From positions 10,726,001 to 10,790,000 of the forward strand of contig NC_090128.1 in assembly GCF_040581485.1 (NCBI RefSeq): 64,000 bases of DNA. Direction: 5' to 3'. A model generated the notes under the pieces. It was not told where the DNA came from. It ran no database searches and saw only the letters and a list, made by a program, of their open reading frames with translations. The stretch comes from Linepithema humile (taxonomy: Eukaryota; Arthropoda; Insecta; Hymenoptera; Formicidae). Below, one piece after another: positions 50,161 through 62,365 of this stretch; the first letter of the stretch is position 1, and each line of letters opens with the position of its first letter. The translations under genes and the position numbers were made by a program.

Positions 50161-50814
50161 TTGATATTTTTCTAGTACACCGCCAGATGGCGAAGCTTCA
50201 TTCTCGGACGCCGCGTGACGTCAAATCGTGTTTCTCCCACCTCTCCGTTCTTCATTTGATTGTATTCGATTACGGTCGTATGTAGTACGCTACTTTAATA
50301 CCAGCGCCGTGGATCATCAGTGTGCACATATGTAATAACACTGCCACCGTTTGTCAGCAGCCGCCCATAGCGGGAGCAATAGCAGTATCATCGTCGTTTG
50401 TTATTGTCGACTTGCGTCAACACACGTACCATGAAGCTGTCGTTATACTTGCAATCCGTAAGCTTGGCAGAACGCGGCGTTCAATCTCTCGGCTGCGGTA
50501 AAGCGCGACCAGCGCGTTGAACAGTGACACGCGTCGCGTGCCGTGCATCGATCTTGATACCGACGCCGAGACAGACAAATAGAGAGAGACAGACAAAGTG
50601 TACGCGCGGTGAACAAAGTGCGGGCGAGTGAAGTTTGCGTCAAGTCGATCGGAGCGAAGAGTACGAGCGGTTTTTCCTTCGCGAGAACGTGCGCGCGCGT
50701 GCCGGATACGTTCCTTGGCAGTGACCGAGAGTGTCCTGGTTTTTCGTGCGGTGTGGTGAGTGCGTGCAACATCATCTCCTTGCCGTCTCATCCAGTGCAA
50801 CGTCGTGCCTCAGC
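50161..50814 (+). promoter_or_regulatory. Promoter and 5' UTR of sima short first exon
   Basis: An abrupt rise in GC and CpG. It contains CGCCAGATGGCG (50181-50192), similar to the insect CTCF/insulator core, and a perfect CRE palindrome TGACGTCA (50216-50223). The remainder leads without an in-frame start to the ATG at 50815. Assignments are motif-level inference. Confidence 0.5.
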
Positions 50815-53800
50815 ATGGATACTCACAGGAAGGAGAAGAAGCACAAAGAGAAAAGGAGGTGAGTCTTACTGAAAACATCGTTATTTTCGGAACGGTCGTA
50901 CAGATTCGACGGCAATCTCGACATTCTCGCGTCAGTCGCGCGTTTCTTTGCTCGAGACGACCGCCGACATAATGATATCACTCATAATGTGAAATCGGTG
51001 GAGCGCAGAGAGACAGAGAGAGAATGACAGTTGAAAAAAAGGAGTGGAGAGAGAATAGGAAAGAAAGAGCGACGAGGGCGCGTGTATGCGTGCATATGTG
51101 TACTTGACGCAATCGCTTTGCTTCTTTGATGTCGTACGGGATCATCGTGCTATCTCTCTTTAATTGCAGTGCTCGATCTCACTTGCACTTACCGCCCTCT
51201 CTCTCTAGCGCCACGTGATCCCTGCCGTCTGTCTTTGTTGCTCTCGTCAGCGCTTTCCCGTTCTCTCTTGCTCTTTTGATCCTCTGTTCTTAGATTCTTC
51301 AATTAAATGGAGAAATTCTAAACAAGTATCAATAAGAGATGCATTGCTCCATTTTTCTATTATAAGATCTTTGATTTATGTTATTGGAGTCAGCTTAGGC
51401 TTTATCTTATTGTTTTGATTGCTCTTTGAATATGATTTAAGTGCTCCACTACTCTAGTTTTACATTTGTTTACATCATTATAATTTGTTTGTAAATGACT
51501 TTGTTAAAATTGTAGTTGTACATGTTTATTTTGAATTTACAATACTTTTATATCATTTATAAATCTAATTTAGTTTTTGCTACACAATTAATTTAGTTAT
51601 TAATAAATTTGTTATTAATAAATATTCAATATAAAAAGAAGAAGCAAAGAGAACGACCTGTTCATTCCAAAAGTAGTATATTATCATTGATATTATTATT
51701 GATATAACAAACGTTTCTGTCTATTATCAAGTCCTCTTAAAATTATTAAATTTTTATATTAATTTTTGTTTCACGAAGTTAATACCGTAATATTTCACCA
51801 TTTAGGAAAAAGAAAGAAGAGACCTAGAAAAAACTTCTCTCTTGTATGTTTTATCATTCTCTGTCTCTCTCTCTTATTTCACTTTCTCGGGCTACATTGG
51901 TATGCGGGCGCTTTTTATGTCGTACAACGATTTTAACTCATGGACTAACACTTTTTATCTATGAATATTGTCGATGGGACCACTATATATTGTGTTTTTA
52001 GAGGTTGCCAGATTCGATTTCTCTTTTTGTGTCCGTGTTCTTAATTTGCGCACACGTCGTATTATTACGACCTTGTGACCCAGCAGCTAATTATTTATTA
52101 TTGCGTGATGTAGCAGCAATTAAAAGAAATTCTTTATTGGGGCTCAGAGATAAATTAAATTTTCTTGGTATTATAATCATGTTTTTTATAATATTGCCAT
52201 AATAGCTTGAAAGTGAATACCATTCGAGAGATGATATAAGATTTAATAACAAGATTTAACTGCTTCTTTATGTCAGTGAAACTCACTCAATACTTTGTTT
52301 TAATATTTTTTAATGCAATAATTTGATTTATATTTTTAATTTATATTTTGTTACAAAATATAAATAAAGTATCGATTTGAATATTTGTAAAATCCAAATT
52401 CTATAAAAAACATTTATACTATCAGTTGACATTCTACGTGAAATTATGTGCATTTTCTATGCGAAACGTCATGGAATATTTGCATACTTACCGTGCGAGA
52501 GAAAGTTCGCAATACACGGACTAAGGATTTTGCAAAGTAAATAGAAAAAAAACTGGTTTGCGCGAGAAAAAATATTTCAATGGAAAAAAGATAGTTTTTT
52601 CTGTTTAAGTAATGGATTACGTGACAGAAAACTTGTATAAAAGGAAAAAATAATAACGATATCGCGTTCTGAATATTGTACTTTGGCCCTTGATGATGAT
52701 AACCTTTTACATATATGTAATATTTCATACATTCGAACGCTATCGTACGCGCGTGATACGTGTGGACGTGCCGAGACGTTTTCGCTGATCTCGCCACAAC
52801 TGTTACAGTCTAACGATGATTATCATATGATCCCACCGTGACGCCTATGATTTCTACGTATTTTCGTAGTTTCCGAGTAGCGGAGCGGTTATTTTCGTGC
52901 GTGTCACGATGAACGCTTGTGGTCCGCAAAGGGAGTTTTATCGTCAATGATAAAAGAGCTCTCGCATAAACCATTTCTCGATGAATATTATCTTATTATT
53001 AGAGCAATGCTTTGTAAAATAAATGTTCTTATTTGCATTTATATATATACAGTTTTAGAGAAAAAAATCACCTCGACAAAACAATACCTCGAAATTGCAG
53101 TCACGAAGTATCACCAGTTTTTAAATTTAACAATCTAATTATACAATTAATTTAAAGTTATTATATTTAAGCTGATGCGCTACGAAATATATATTAGATA
53201 AAAGAAAGGTCATTAACCAAAGCTAGAATTTAGACTTTGTACGGTTTGTGTGTGTTTATACACATCATAGAATCATAGAACTGAAATTTTCCATTCTACG
53301 TTCTTATATAGATCTGTAGATATATATCAGTCTACACTTAATTAAACACTGAATTATTGCTGTTATGAGTGCTATTTTTCATGTGATAAAGAGTTAACTT
53401 CTATTTAAAACATTGAAGACATTCGTCATATTACAAATTGTTAGGTAAATTTAGCACAATACTAATAATAACTCAAATGATCTTTTTTCATGATAAATTA
53501 AACTGTTTAATTTAAATTAAACTTTACAAAAACTATTATAAAATTTAAAAAAATGTAAATGTTTAAATTTTTCTATTAAGGAAATAAATGTATCTAAAGT
53601 TTTAAAACAAAGTCGAAATGTTCTCTCAATATTTTTGTTATTAAATTAATAACAATAATAGCATATTTGTGCTAAACAAGTTAACTAAATCAGCAAATTA
53701 TCGATCTAATTTATCAAAAGACGACTAGAAGTTTTTATCTTTCTGTTTAAGACATATGATTGATGGAAATCACATAAAATAGCGGCATGATGCTTGCTTT

Positions 53801-56800
53801 TTGATAAAAATAAGTACACCGATAGATTTGACGATGTAACAAATTTCCACAATTTTAGTACACCAATTTAACATGAAAAAGACACGGGACATTCTAGAAA
53901 TATTATGAAAGACATGATTTTATGTACCAAGAAATGATATCAAGAAAATTTAATTTATCTCTCAGCCCCAATAAAGAATTTATTTTACATTCAATTTGAA
54001 CAAAATTTACACAATATAGTAAATAAAATGATTTAGATTGATATTGGAAATATATAAATATAACTTGCACATTTTTTAAATCGGACACAATGTAATGTAT
54101 TTATACGAGCGAAAAATGATTGTCTAGTCGAGTGATCGATAATGATCAGTGAGGGGGGAGGGCAGCAGTGATTGCTTCGTCAATTAGAGTGTCTTCTGTG
54201 ACAGTTATTCCTCTGTGTAAACGATGATAAGCGAGGGGAGCTCTCTCCGCTTCAGGCTAGATATTTTGCTGACACGTATGCATGTCTGTACGGAGTGTTC
54301 CACTTCCATCGCTTTATTAGTAGAAGATAAATTCTTTCGGAGTAGATGTAACTCAACTCAGAATATCATTAATTTTCGAGTATTAATTAAGCAGAAAAAG
54401 TAAAAAGCTTTTGACAATTTAAGCTTAAAAAATATTTACATTTTATCATTTTTAGTTAATCTTAGGTTGATTTAGCGAAATTTTAATTTTATGTTTAGTT
54501 GCAAAGAAATATATAATGTTAATCCTGGGAAAGTTGGGGCAGATGATACTTTTCTTGGACATTTTTGCGAGTGAAAAATTGACTCAAAATTGGTCAAGGA
54601 TTGTATCACTAATTGTAAGAGATGATATGGCAAAAGTGGAACACTCTGTATATGTAGTGACGATTACATAGCATGCACACACGATGGACAGTGGCCTTCT
54701 GGAAAGTTTTCTTCCCGAATTGCTTGTATTCCGCTATATATAAATTCTAAAGCACAAACAATTAACAAAATACGTCAAATTAAAAAAATTTTTTTCTAAA
54801 TACTTTTGAAAATTTATAGATTTTTATAGATATTGTACTATTGCTGCAATTTAATCTTAAAAATAAAATAAATAGATTTCAAAATTTCTCTTAATTATTT
54901 TTTGATATCAGTCGATAGAGTGTAGTTTAGATAAATAGAACTATCAGCCACAATATTAATACATAAGAAAATAAATGATGAAAATAAATGATACATTGTA
55001 TCATTAAATTTAAATAGAAGATAATCAGGTTTCGAAAAAGACTTCGTCATTCTGTAGAAATCTTGCGCCGTTTCTTGTTCAAATGCATTTTGTAACTTTA
55101 TAAATGTTTAAGTATCTCCTGCTTAAATCAGTTTTAGGTATTGTATGTGAATGTCACGTGTGATGTCACATTCGGAGATATTGGTCATTGTTTATCTATG
55201 AAATTTAGATGCGCTAGAAAATATACTATACGATTCTTATTCGTTTAAAACATTAAACTATGTAGTTGCATCAAGAAATTGTAAAGATTATAAAACATTT
55301 ATTATAAGTATTGTTTAAAGATATTTTTTAACCCGTGTTAATTTATGAAGAAATAACAAATCTTCTTTACATTAACATCCGTGACATATTCGTATTTGCC
55401 TTTTTCTCTTTTTTTCTTCGATTTATTATAAAAAATTCAATCGTTGACATTCATGTCCGAAAAAATGTTCACGTTTTCGTTCCGATAGCATTTCCGGTTT
55501 CGTGATTGCACCGTAAGGATTGTTCGACCGAATCAAGGACATGCATTGTTGCAATCGCGCCCATTCGTTGCGAATTGCACGAGGAGTTTACTCGATACGG
55601 CGAGAAAATGCTGGATAAACGACGGACGATCCATTACGTCTACAATGGTTTCTTTTGTTTGGCTCGAGTACGATATTATTCATTGGGGATCGTGTTATCT
55701 CCCGCGATAGGAACGCTCGCGATCGTGACCGATCATCAGGCAAATTACCGCATAGTCATTAGGTGATTGCATAAACGTTACCTATTTACCGCACGCTTCT
55801 ATTAAGAATATAAAATATGAAGAAAATAAACTTTTATGGCGTTAATTTATTTCTACTAAAAATTATTTTTTAATTTGAAATTCAATAGACAGTGTTATGT
55901 CGAAGAGACATGTAAATGATAAATAGAATATTACGAAAAATTTTTATTATTTTCCAGTTTTGCAATTTGTTAATTTTCCTGAAGTAATTCTAAGTCCGGA
56001 AGATAAGATTGCATAAATTATTTATTTCTGGCTACATTTTGGGGATTTTTTATAATTGCAAAAACCTAGAAGTTGTGATAGCACACGTACTGCTTAATGC
56101 AAAATGTATGTTAATTGCTTTGTTTTTCCTTATTTTTTTTATCTCTCATTGCAAATTGGAAATTTTACATTTTGTGAATTTTACTATTTTTATCATGATT
56201 ATGCTATTATTTGCTAGAGAATTTTACAATGTTTTTTTTATGATATTGTAATATGATATTATAATATTGAAAGAATATTTTATTTTCTGTAGGAGACCAT
56301 TCGTAATTATTCCAAATATAGTAATTTGTAGATAAATAAATTACGAATTATTACTATATTTGGAATAAATTTATCATTTAATCTCAGTATAAATTCTTTA
56401 TGATAATATTGTTTTTGAAACAATTATATATCATGTATAACAATCTGGTTAAATTGGAGAATTGATTGTAGATAAGATAATTCAGTCAAAAAATTGACAT
56501 AAATCTCAATTCTTTTTGTATAAATAATTTTGATAAAGCACAACAATTTTCAAAACATATTCAATTTACAATAAATAAAACTGCCGCTTGCTTCTCTTTA
56601 TAATGCGGAAAGAGATATTTATTGTATCAAAATTTGACAAGTCACGGAAAAATACATAATTTGAATGCGCCGAAATGTCGAAAACTCGCGCCCGGTAATT
56701 TTGTTGTGCTGCGCGTGGCGTCGGTGATAGAGTATCGTTATCGACGCATAAGATAACGATCACCCTGAGCGTCCAATATGCTGCAAGAAGCAGCATCGCG

Positions 56801-59800
56801 TTGCTACCGGCCTTTAGTATCGTGCGAACCGTGAAGAAGGTGGATTAAAATCGGATTTTGAAAAAAGGCATGCGAGAAAGTGGGGATGACGGCCCTCTTC
56901 AGGGTTCAACTCCCGATATCTCAAACCGTAAAGTCAGGTCTATGACGTCGAATCACCCCCGCTAATGTTTATAATTTTGGATTTAATCTTGTCGAGACCT
57001 TGTACAGACAAGAGAAGGTTAACCGGAAGATTGTAATAAAAAAGAAGATAAGGTGATAAGAAATATTAGAAAAGTTGTTACTGTGTAATGAAGGAGGCGG
57101 AAGAAGATTAAAAAAAACGGAAAAGATAAAACGTGAAGGGCAAAAACAGTGGAAAAACGTGAAACTGAAAGCACTAAACATTGTCAAACACAAAGAGGAT
57201 TGAATTTTATTGGCGAAGGAAGAAAGAAAGAACAAACAGACTTGAAGGTGAATTTTACTTTTTACGACTGATTGGAATCGATTGGAATTGCTAATGAACG
57301 TACAACGCATGTACCTTGTGTAAAGAGAGGTGAGTCTTTGCGGAAAACAAGAAGTAGATAAAATGACAAAACGGAGAAAAGAAGGTACGGAGTGAAGCAT
57401 AAAGCAGTTAGATATATTAAAAAAAATTAGGACGGAGTTTTATTTTTCTGCGACTCTTTTTTTCCGCTCGTGCCGCCGTGAATTTCTCGATCGCACGGTC
57501 ACGTGGACCAGACATGACCAGATAAGCTCTTAACAACGAAAAGTGAGAAAGGTAAGCGCGAGGTGAGAGAGAAGGGAATAAAACTTTGAAATTGATAAAA
57601 AACAGCGAAAGGTAAACTAGGACATCAAAGCGCTAGAAATTTATCGCACTTAACGATAGATAAATTGGCGAAAATAATTTTTTGGCGAAAAAGTTTTTAT
57701 CGAAGAAGCGACGAAAAAAGATACACAAGTTAAGAAGACAAAGAATAGGAAAGATAAACTTCAGACAAGTAAATGAGACAAGTTTTTTTACTCATAAGTT
57801 TCAGCAAAGAACGGAGAAAAAAACAACAGACAGATTTAGTGATGATCGTGTTATACGTGGACTAATCTTGAAAACAATCGATTCTCTGCAAAAAAAGGAA
57901 AAAGTAAGCAAAGTAGCAAGAAGGAAAAACCTGAAGGATGAAAAACATCTTGGTATAATTAATACAATTAAGATATGAAAATTTATTACTACAATTAAGA
58001 TATGAAAATTTTTGATGCAGCGCGTAAGTCGAGATAATTGAAATTATTTTTAAGAATAGCAATAAGGTAGGAAAAGAAAAAGAACTTGAAAGTAAAAAAA
58101 CAATTGTGTGTGTACGATTAAGATTTAAGGAGCTACTCTTAAGAGCGTACAGAAATAATTCTAAAAATATTAAGGCGGTGAAGAGAAGAAAAACAAAGAA
58201 GAGAGGAAGAAGAGAAAAAAGAAACTTTAAAACGAAAAACGATTACAAAATAGTGACGTGAACCACATTCGAGAAGCAATGAACGTACGTTTGCAGGAAA
58301 TGACTGTCGGAAGAGGTGAGGCGGGAAAAGAGGAAGGGGACATCATCCTCGACGATAGTCGTCAGCAGCAGCGGGGTCGTTGCTCCGATTCGCGCGACGA
58401 CTGGATCGGCAAGGCATCGGGTTACGCGTATTTCGACGAGCGTTACATGACGAGACGAAACCAGATCGAATCTCCGAAACTACCGTCGGCGCCGCCTTAT
58501 GGTCCAGCACTCGTGCTCGGCAACACGGAAGACATCTTGCCCGGCAATGTCGCCGCACCCTCTTCCACCGTTACGTCACACATTGGCGATAATGCTAGAT
58601 CACGAGCTTGCGATATCGAGACGACATCTTGCACGACGACGAGATTCCCGTATGCCGTAAATTGCAACGTGGCGTGCAGTAGTATTGTGCCAGCAACGTG
58701 CAATAACGCATCAGCGAGCGACGATTCGGGGACGACGTTGTACCGCGACAGCGGTCCGCAGTTGGAGACTTGCGCGGCGATCTCGAAAAGCTGCCAGCTG
58801 GGGTTCGTCGACGTTGAGGATCTCGCCATGTACTTCGACAAGCCGCCCGCGACGAGCAATCGTGCGATCCACTCGAGAAGATCGAGGTACGGGCAGGCCG
58901 CGAGGATGGATCAGCCGCGACAGGATCGTCGTGATCGTCTCACAGGATCCGAATGCGATCTAAACACTTACCATTTACGGTCTTCCGATCTAGGCTCCCA
59001 TAATCTACGTCCTTGCGATCTGGGATCTAATAATCCGTGGCCCTCCGAACCAGCGGCTGGCGATCCACGCACTTGCAATTTAGGGTCTGGAAATCAGCAA
59101 TATCGCGACGTAAGATTCGGCGATCTGCAATCTTATCATTTAGGAACGAACATCTCCGAATTCGACGATCCACGATCCAGCAATGTGGCATTTAATAATT
59201 TAGGAGAAACTCGCAATTCAGAATACAACGATCCTCGCTCTTACGATGTATTTGAGGCGTACCAGTTGAGATTCGACGATTCGCAATCCTGCGATTTGAG
59301 GCTGTGCGAGGTGCAGCCGCGCGAACTGGGGCGAGACAAACTGGGACGATGCAATCTGGGGCCGGACAATTGGTACTGCAACAACTGTCCGGAACTGTTT
59401 AATTTCTGCAGCGAGAAACGATGGCTGCAGTGCCCGGCGAGCGATCGCTGCCCTCTTTACGACCCCTCGTACGCTTACGGTGCCCCGATCTTGCCGCCGT
59501 GCATGTACGAGAACTTGCACGCCGACTACAACGATAACGATAACTGGCATTACGGCTACGCAGAGGATGACCAGCTCCTCGAGGATTATTTGTAAGTCAG
59601 CGAACAACGTAACGCTTGTCGCTTTCACCGTTTTGTCCTGTTGTCTCTCTCGATCCTCACACATTTAATGCTGTGATCAGAAATAAAGGGTAACTAAATT
59701 ATTTGATGTAATCTTTCATAATCTTCTTCGAGGGTTGCTGAAAAGCATTTTTCTCATAAATTTTTCTTATTTCAAAATTAATTAAAATTTAATCTTACTT

Positions 59801-61406
59801 TATGAAATTAATTTTAAATATGAATTTAATTTTAATACGACTTGACTTTGTGTAATTAAATTCAAATATTTAAATTGCTTTCTTAAGAAAAAAATTCCAA
59901 CATTGATATATGAAAATTTTTTATTTATTTGGATTTGGGAAATTGTTATTTACAGTTTATGCGTAACAGATTGTGCCACAATTAATTTAATTAGTAATTA
60001 AAGGAGAAAAGAAGAAAATAAGTTGGGTATTTGTGTATTTTCTTTTCCCGGAAATGTTCTACATTATTTGATTACGTTAGATGTCTCGTTGAATTAGCCG
60101 ATCGCTTTGACTGATTTAAGTTGATAGCGGTAGGAGGAAGGTGAAGGAAAAAAAACGTGACGAGATCGTAGGATCGATTTCGAAAGAAGTATCGTACGAA
60201 GGTCGGCCCGCTGCGACGATAACGCCTAGCTACGCGATAACACCGACGTTTTCCGTCGATCGACAACCAAAAAAAAGATGCACTTTCTCAGAATCACTAA
60301 CGGTTGCATTGTACTGGTAACAATAGCAACTGAACGCTTATTAATTTTGACGTTTAAACATTTTTCCCAGGCGATCCCTTCTAAACTTTTCATTCCTTAA
60401 ATCTGAAACAGGATATTTTTTTGTTAAAAATAAAGTTCTAAAAAATTTTGAATGTACTAAATCGAATAAAATTAAGCTATTGAAGCTCTACTCAAATATT
60501 GTCTTTGTTAAACGCATCGTGCGATGCATATTTAGTAATCAAGCACAGCGTTGCATACTCAAGTTCAAGCGGTGCCTAAAAAATGCACCACGGTATACGA
60601 TTCTTGTGTAATCTAAAAATAGTTTAATATCAAATCAAGACCTTATTGAATCGGAGAGTCCGTTTATCGTACGTGATAGTGTACATCTGACGTGACTTTT
60701 CGCACTCATCGCTCAGGTACTTCAGGACGTCTGCTTGCGTAAAAATGTCTAATAGGAGATTAGTTAAACGAGTGCTCTCATTCGCACACTCTATGTGATT
60801 CACTCTGTGTGAAAAGCACGTAGAAAATTTTATAAAGACAGTGTGTACATAGATCTATATTAAGTATTTCAAAATCATTTCTCATCGAGTTTTATCATTT
60901 TCAAATGTCGTCTGTCATTTTGTCATTTTTTTTTTTTTTTTTTTTTTTTTTTCCCCAAATAATCAGCTTTCTGTTGACAAAATTTGTCAACTTTGCGTTC
61001 TAGGGCAGAATATTGAAAACAACTTTTTTGAAAAAATACTTTCTCGATCATTTATTGTGATTCATTAGTCTATTGTATATCACGAAACATGTGATTGATG
61101 AAATATCTGTAAAAATTACAGATTGCTCGTCAGGTGGAAATGTTATCGATGAAAGTAATTAACTTTGCAGCCGATAAATGCACTGGACTTTGAAAGAAAC
61201 TTTTTTTCTTTATTACAGGAGTAATGAGAAGAGGAAAGAGAGATCTCGCGATGCAGCGCGTTGTAGGCGTAGCAGGGAGACGGACATTTTCGCCGAACTT
61301 GCGGCCGCGCTTCCGGTTGCACCGGAACAGGCAGCGCACTTAGATAAGGCCAGTGTAATGAGGTTGGCGATTGCCTACCTTAAAGTTCGAGCCGTCATAG
61401 ACTCCA
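50815..61406 (+). CDS. sima: sima/HIF-1alpha, 5' part (short N-terminal isoform), continues past window
   Basis: First coding exon 50815-50858 (MDTHRKEKKHKEKR plus two bases) joins in phase over a 10.4 kb intron to exon 61219-61406. The second exon encodes the bHLH: SNEKRKERSRDAARCRRSRE, then an ELAAALP helix and HLDKASVMRLAIAYLKVRAV. The match to HIF-alpha proteins is close, including the SxDAARxRRSxE basic region. Exon 2 ends in phase 1 with a GTAAGT donor at 61407. The PAS, oxygen-dependent degradation and activation exons must lie beyond 64000. Known: the alpha subunit pairs with ARNT/tango and activates hypoxia genes; it is controlled by prolyl hydroxylation. The basic region has Cys where vertebrate HIF-1alpha has Ser, as in HIF-2alpha. 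Partial at the 3' end because of the window edge. Confidence 0.93.
52110..53990. repeat. Inverted repeat pair in sima intron
   Basis: About 80-90 bp at 52110-52200 is found in inverted orientation at about 53905-53990. Both share ATTCTTTATTGGGGCT, GAGATAAATTAAATTTTCTTG and AATCATGT...ATAATAT. The 1.7 kb between them has no transposase-like ORF, so this may be a decayed element or two independent MITE insertions. Confidence 0.7.
56300..56366. repeat. Permuted palindrome
   Basis: ATTCCAAATATAGTAAT (56309-56325) pairs perfectly with ATTACTATATTTGGAAT (56350-56366). The flanking TTCGTAATT (56300-56308) pairs with AATTACGAA (56339-56347). The two stems interleave and do not nest. Confidence 0.85.
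56990..58250 (+). other. Purine-rich tract ahead of sima alternative exon
   Basis: For about 1.2 kb the plus strand is dominated by A and G (GAA, AAG, GAG words), with long opposite-strand pyrimidine runs. No plus-strand ORF of quality is present and stops are frequent. It probably forms the long 5' UTR of the alternative sima first exon. A 26 bp tandem duplication occurs at about 57963-58012. Confidence 0.6.
58279..59591 (+). CDS. sima: Alternative first coding exon of sima (437-codon N-terminal extension)
   Basis: An open frame from ATG 58279 (MNVRLQEMTVGRGEAGKEEG) to a GTAAGT donor at 59592 ends in phase 2, the same phase as the short exon 50815-50858. The splice to 61219 reads LLEDYL then SNEKRKERS. 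The region upstream has an in-frame stop at 58228. The extension is hydrophilic and unstructured-looking, with a degenerate repeat of DL/NL-centred units (about residues 231-364, for example RPCDLGSNN and RTCNLGSGN), then a Cys cluster (367, 370, 377, 385, 391) and an acidic end. I know of no described domain that fits. Codon composition is GC-rich, unlike the flanking intron, which supports real coding. Whether it is made in the same transcript class as the PAS exons is inferred from phase. Confidence 0.7.
59592..61218 (+). other. sima intron before bHLH exon
   Basis: AT-rich, with a T27 homopolymer at 60926-60952. No other gene or structured element is recognised. Confidence 0.6.
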
Positions 61407-62060
61407 GTAAGTACCTATGAATACTGAGTTGTACATATTTTTGTTCGATTACTCGTGTCGCAGCAAATAAGACATTTTATTTGCGCTATCTGAATGTGTG
61501 AAACGAAATATATTTCGGAAATTTGCAAAATATATTTTAGTCAGAAATTCAAGTATCTCAAGTGGATATTTAGGCATTTTCTTTTTAAATAATTTTAGGA
61601 TGATTTAAGATCGGTGTCATTAAATATGACGTAGCAGCGTCAGAATAATTTAGGTATGAATACTGTAATGTATTGAAAGTTATATAACGTTAAAATAACA
61701 AATCACACAAAAATTTACAATATGAATTAATATGTGTCGCAAACGCATCCTTTTTTTGTCACGAAACGAATAGCTGATATCGCTCAGAGAAAGCGAAGAA
61801 TAGGAGTGTTAGTGGCACTGAGAGAGAGAGAGAGATGGAGAGCAGAGCGAGAAAAAAAACAGTCGCTGTCGTCAGTTAGGCGACTGACTAGCTCGAGCGA
61901 CGAGCAAGAGAGAAGGAGAGAGATATAAATCGAGCGAGATATAGGAATAGAGTGCGGAATATAATGAATAGGTCGAATCGATTTGTAACATTTACAACAG
62001 CAGCTTTATTGTTGAAAAAATGTCTTATGGTTTAAAGAAAAGATGTTCGTGAACCTAGCA
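61407..62060 (+). other. sima intron 2, proximal part
   Basis: AT-rich with a purine-rich GA microsatellite-like segment at about 61820-61945. Nothing else is seen before the repeat array. Confidence 0.5.
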
Positions 62061-62067
62061 TATCATT

Positions 62068-62365
62068 TTCCAGCAGATCAAAAATAAAAGAGAGTTCTTG
62101 TCGCATGCAGTCGAGTTCTATAGTTCCTTATAGTTTTTAGTAATAGTTCTGGTGATTTTATCCAAAAAAACACCAATCGAAAAAATGATCTGCTAACTTC
62201 CCGTAGCAGATCATTTTCTAGCAGATCAAAAATAAAAGAGAGTTCTTGTCGCATGCAGTCGAGTTCTATAGTTCCTGATAGTTTTTAATGATAGTTCTGG
62301 TGATTTTATAAAAAAAAACACCGATCGAAAAAAATGATCTGCTACGGAAAGTTAGCAGATAAAAA
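62068..62365. repeat. Two 145 bp direct repeats with hairpin junctions
   Basis: Units starting at about 62070 and 62216 share AGCAGATCAAAAATAAAAGA, TCGCATGCAGTCGAGTTCTA and a TTTTTAxTxATAGTTCTGG segment. Their junctions are hairpins: stem AAAATGATCTGCTA / TAGCAGATCATTTT (62182-62195 with 62204-62217), then ATCTGCTA / TAGCAGAT around 62336-62360. Confidence 0.85.

Larger units (their letters stand above)
50859..58278 (+). other. sima intron 1 and leader of the alternative first exon
   Basis: Mostly AT-rich intron. Notable contents, listed separately: an inverted repeat pair (52110/53905), a permuted palindrome (56300) and a purine-rich tract (56990-58250) leading into the alternative exon. 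No independent gene was recognised. Confidence 0.6.

Noticed and set aside
50609..50872. 87-codon frame overlapping sima exon 1A
   Set aside because: It lacks an ATG at its beginning and runs through the sima start and donor in another frame; it is a shadow frame.
56880..56945. Possible tRNA with a GGTTCAACTCC B-box-like word
   Set aside because: No acceptor-stem complementarity or A box at the right distance could be found.
56969..57400. 143-codon minus-strand frame rich in Phe/Leu/Ser
   Set aside because: It is the complement of the purine-rich sima leader; its residue bias is a direct result of the pyrimidine-rich strand.
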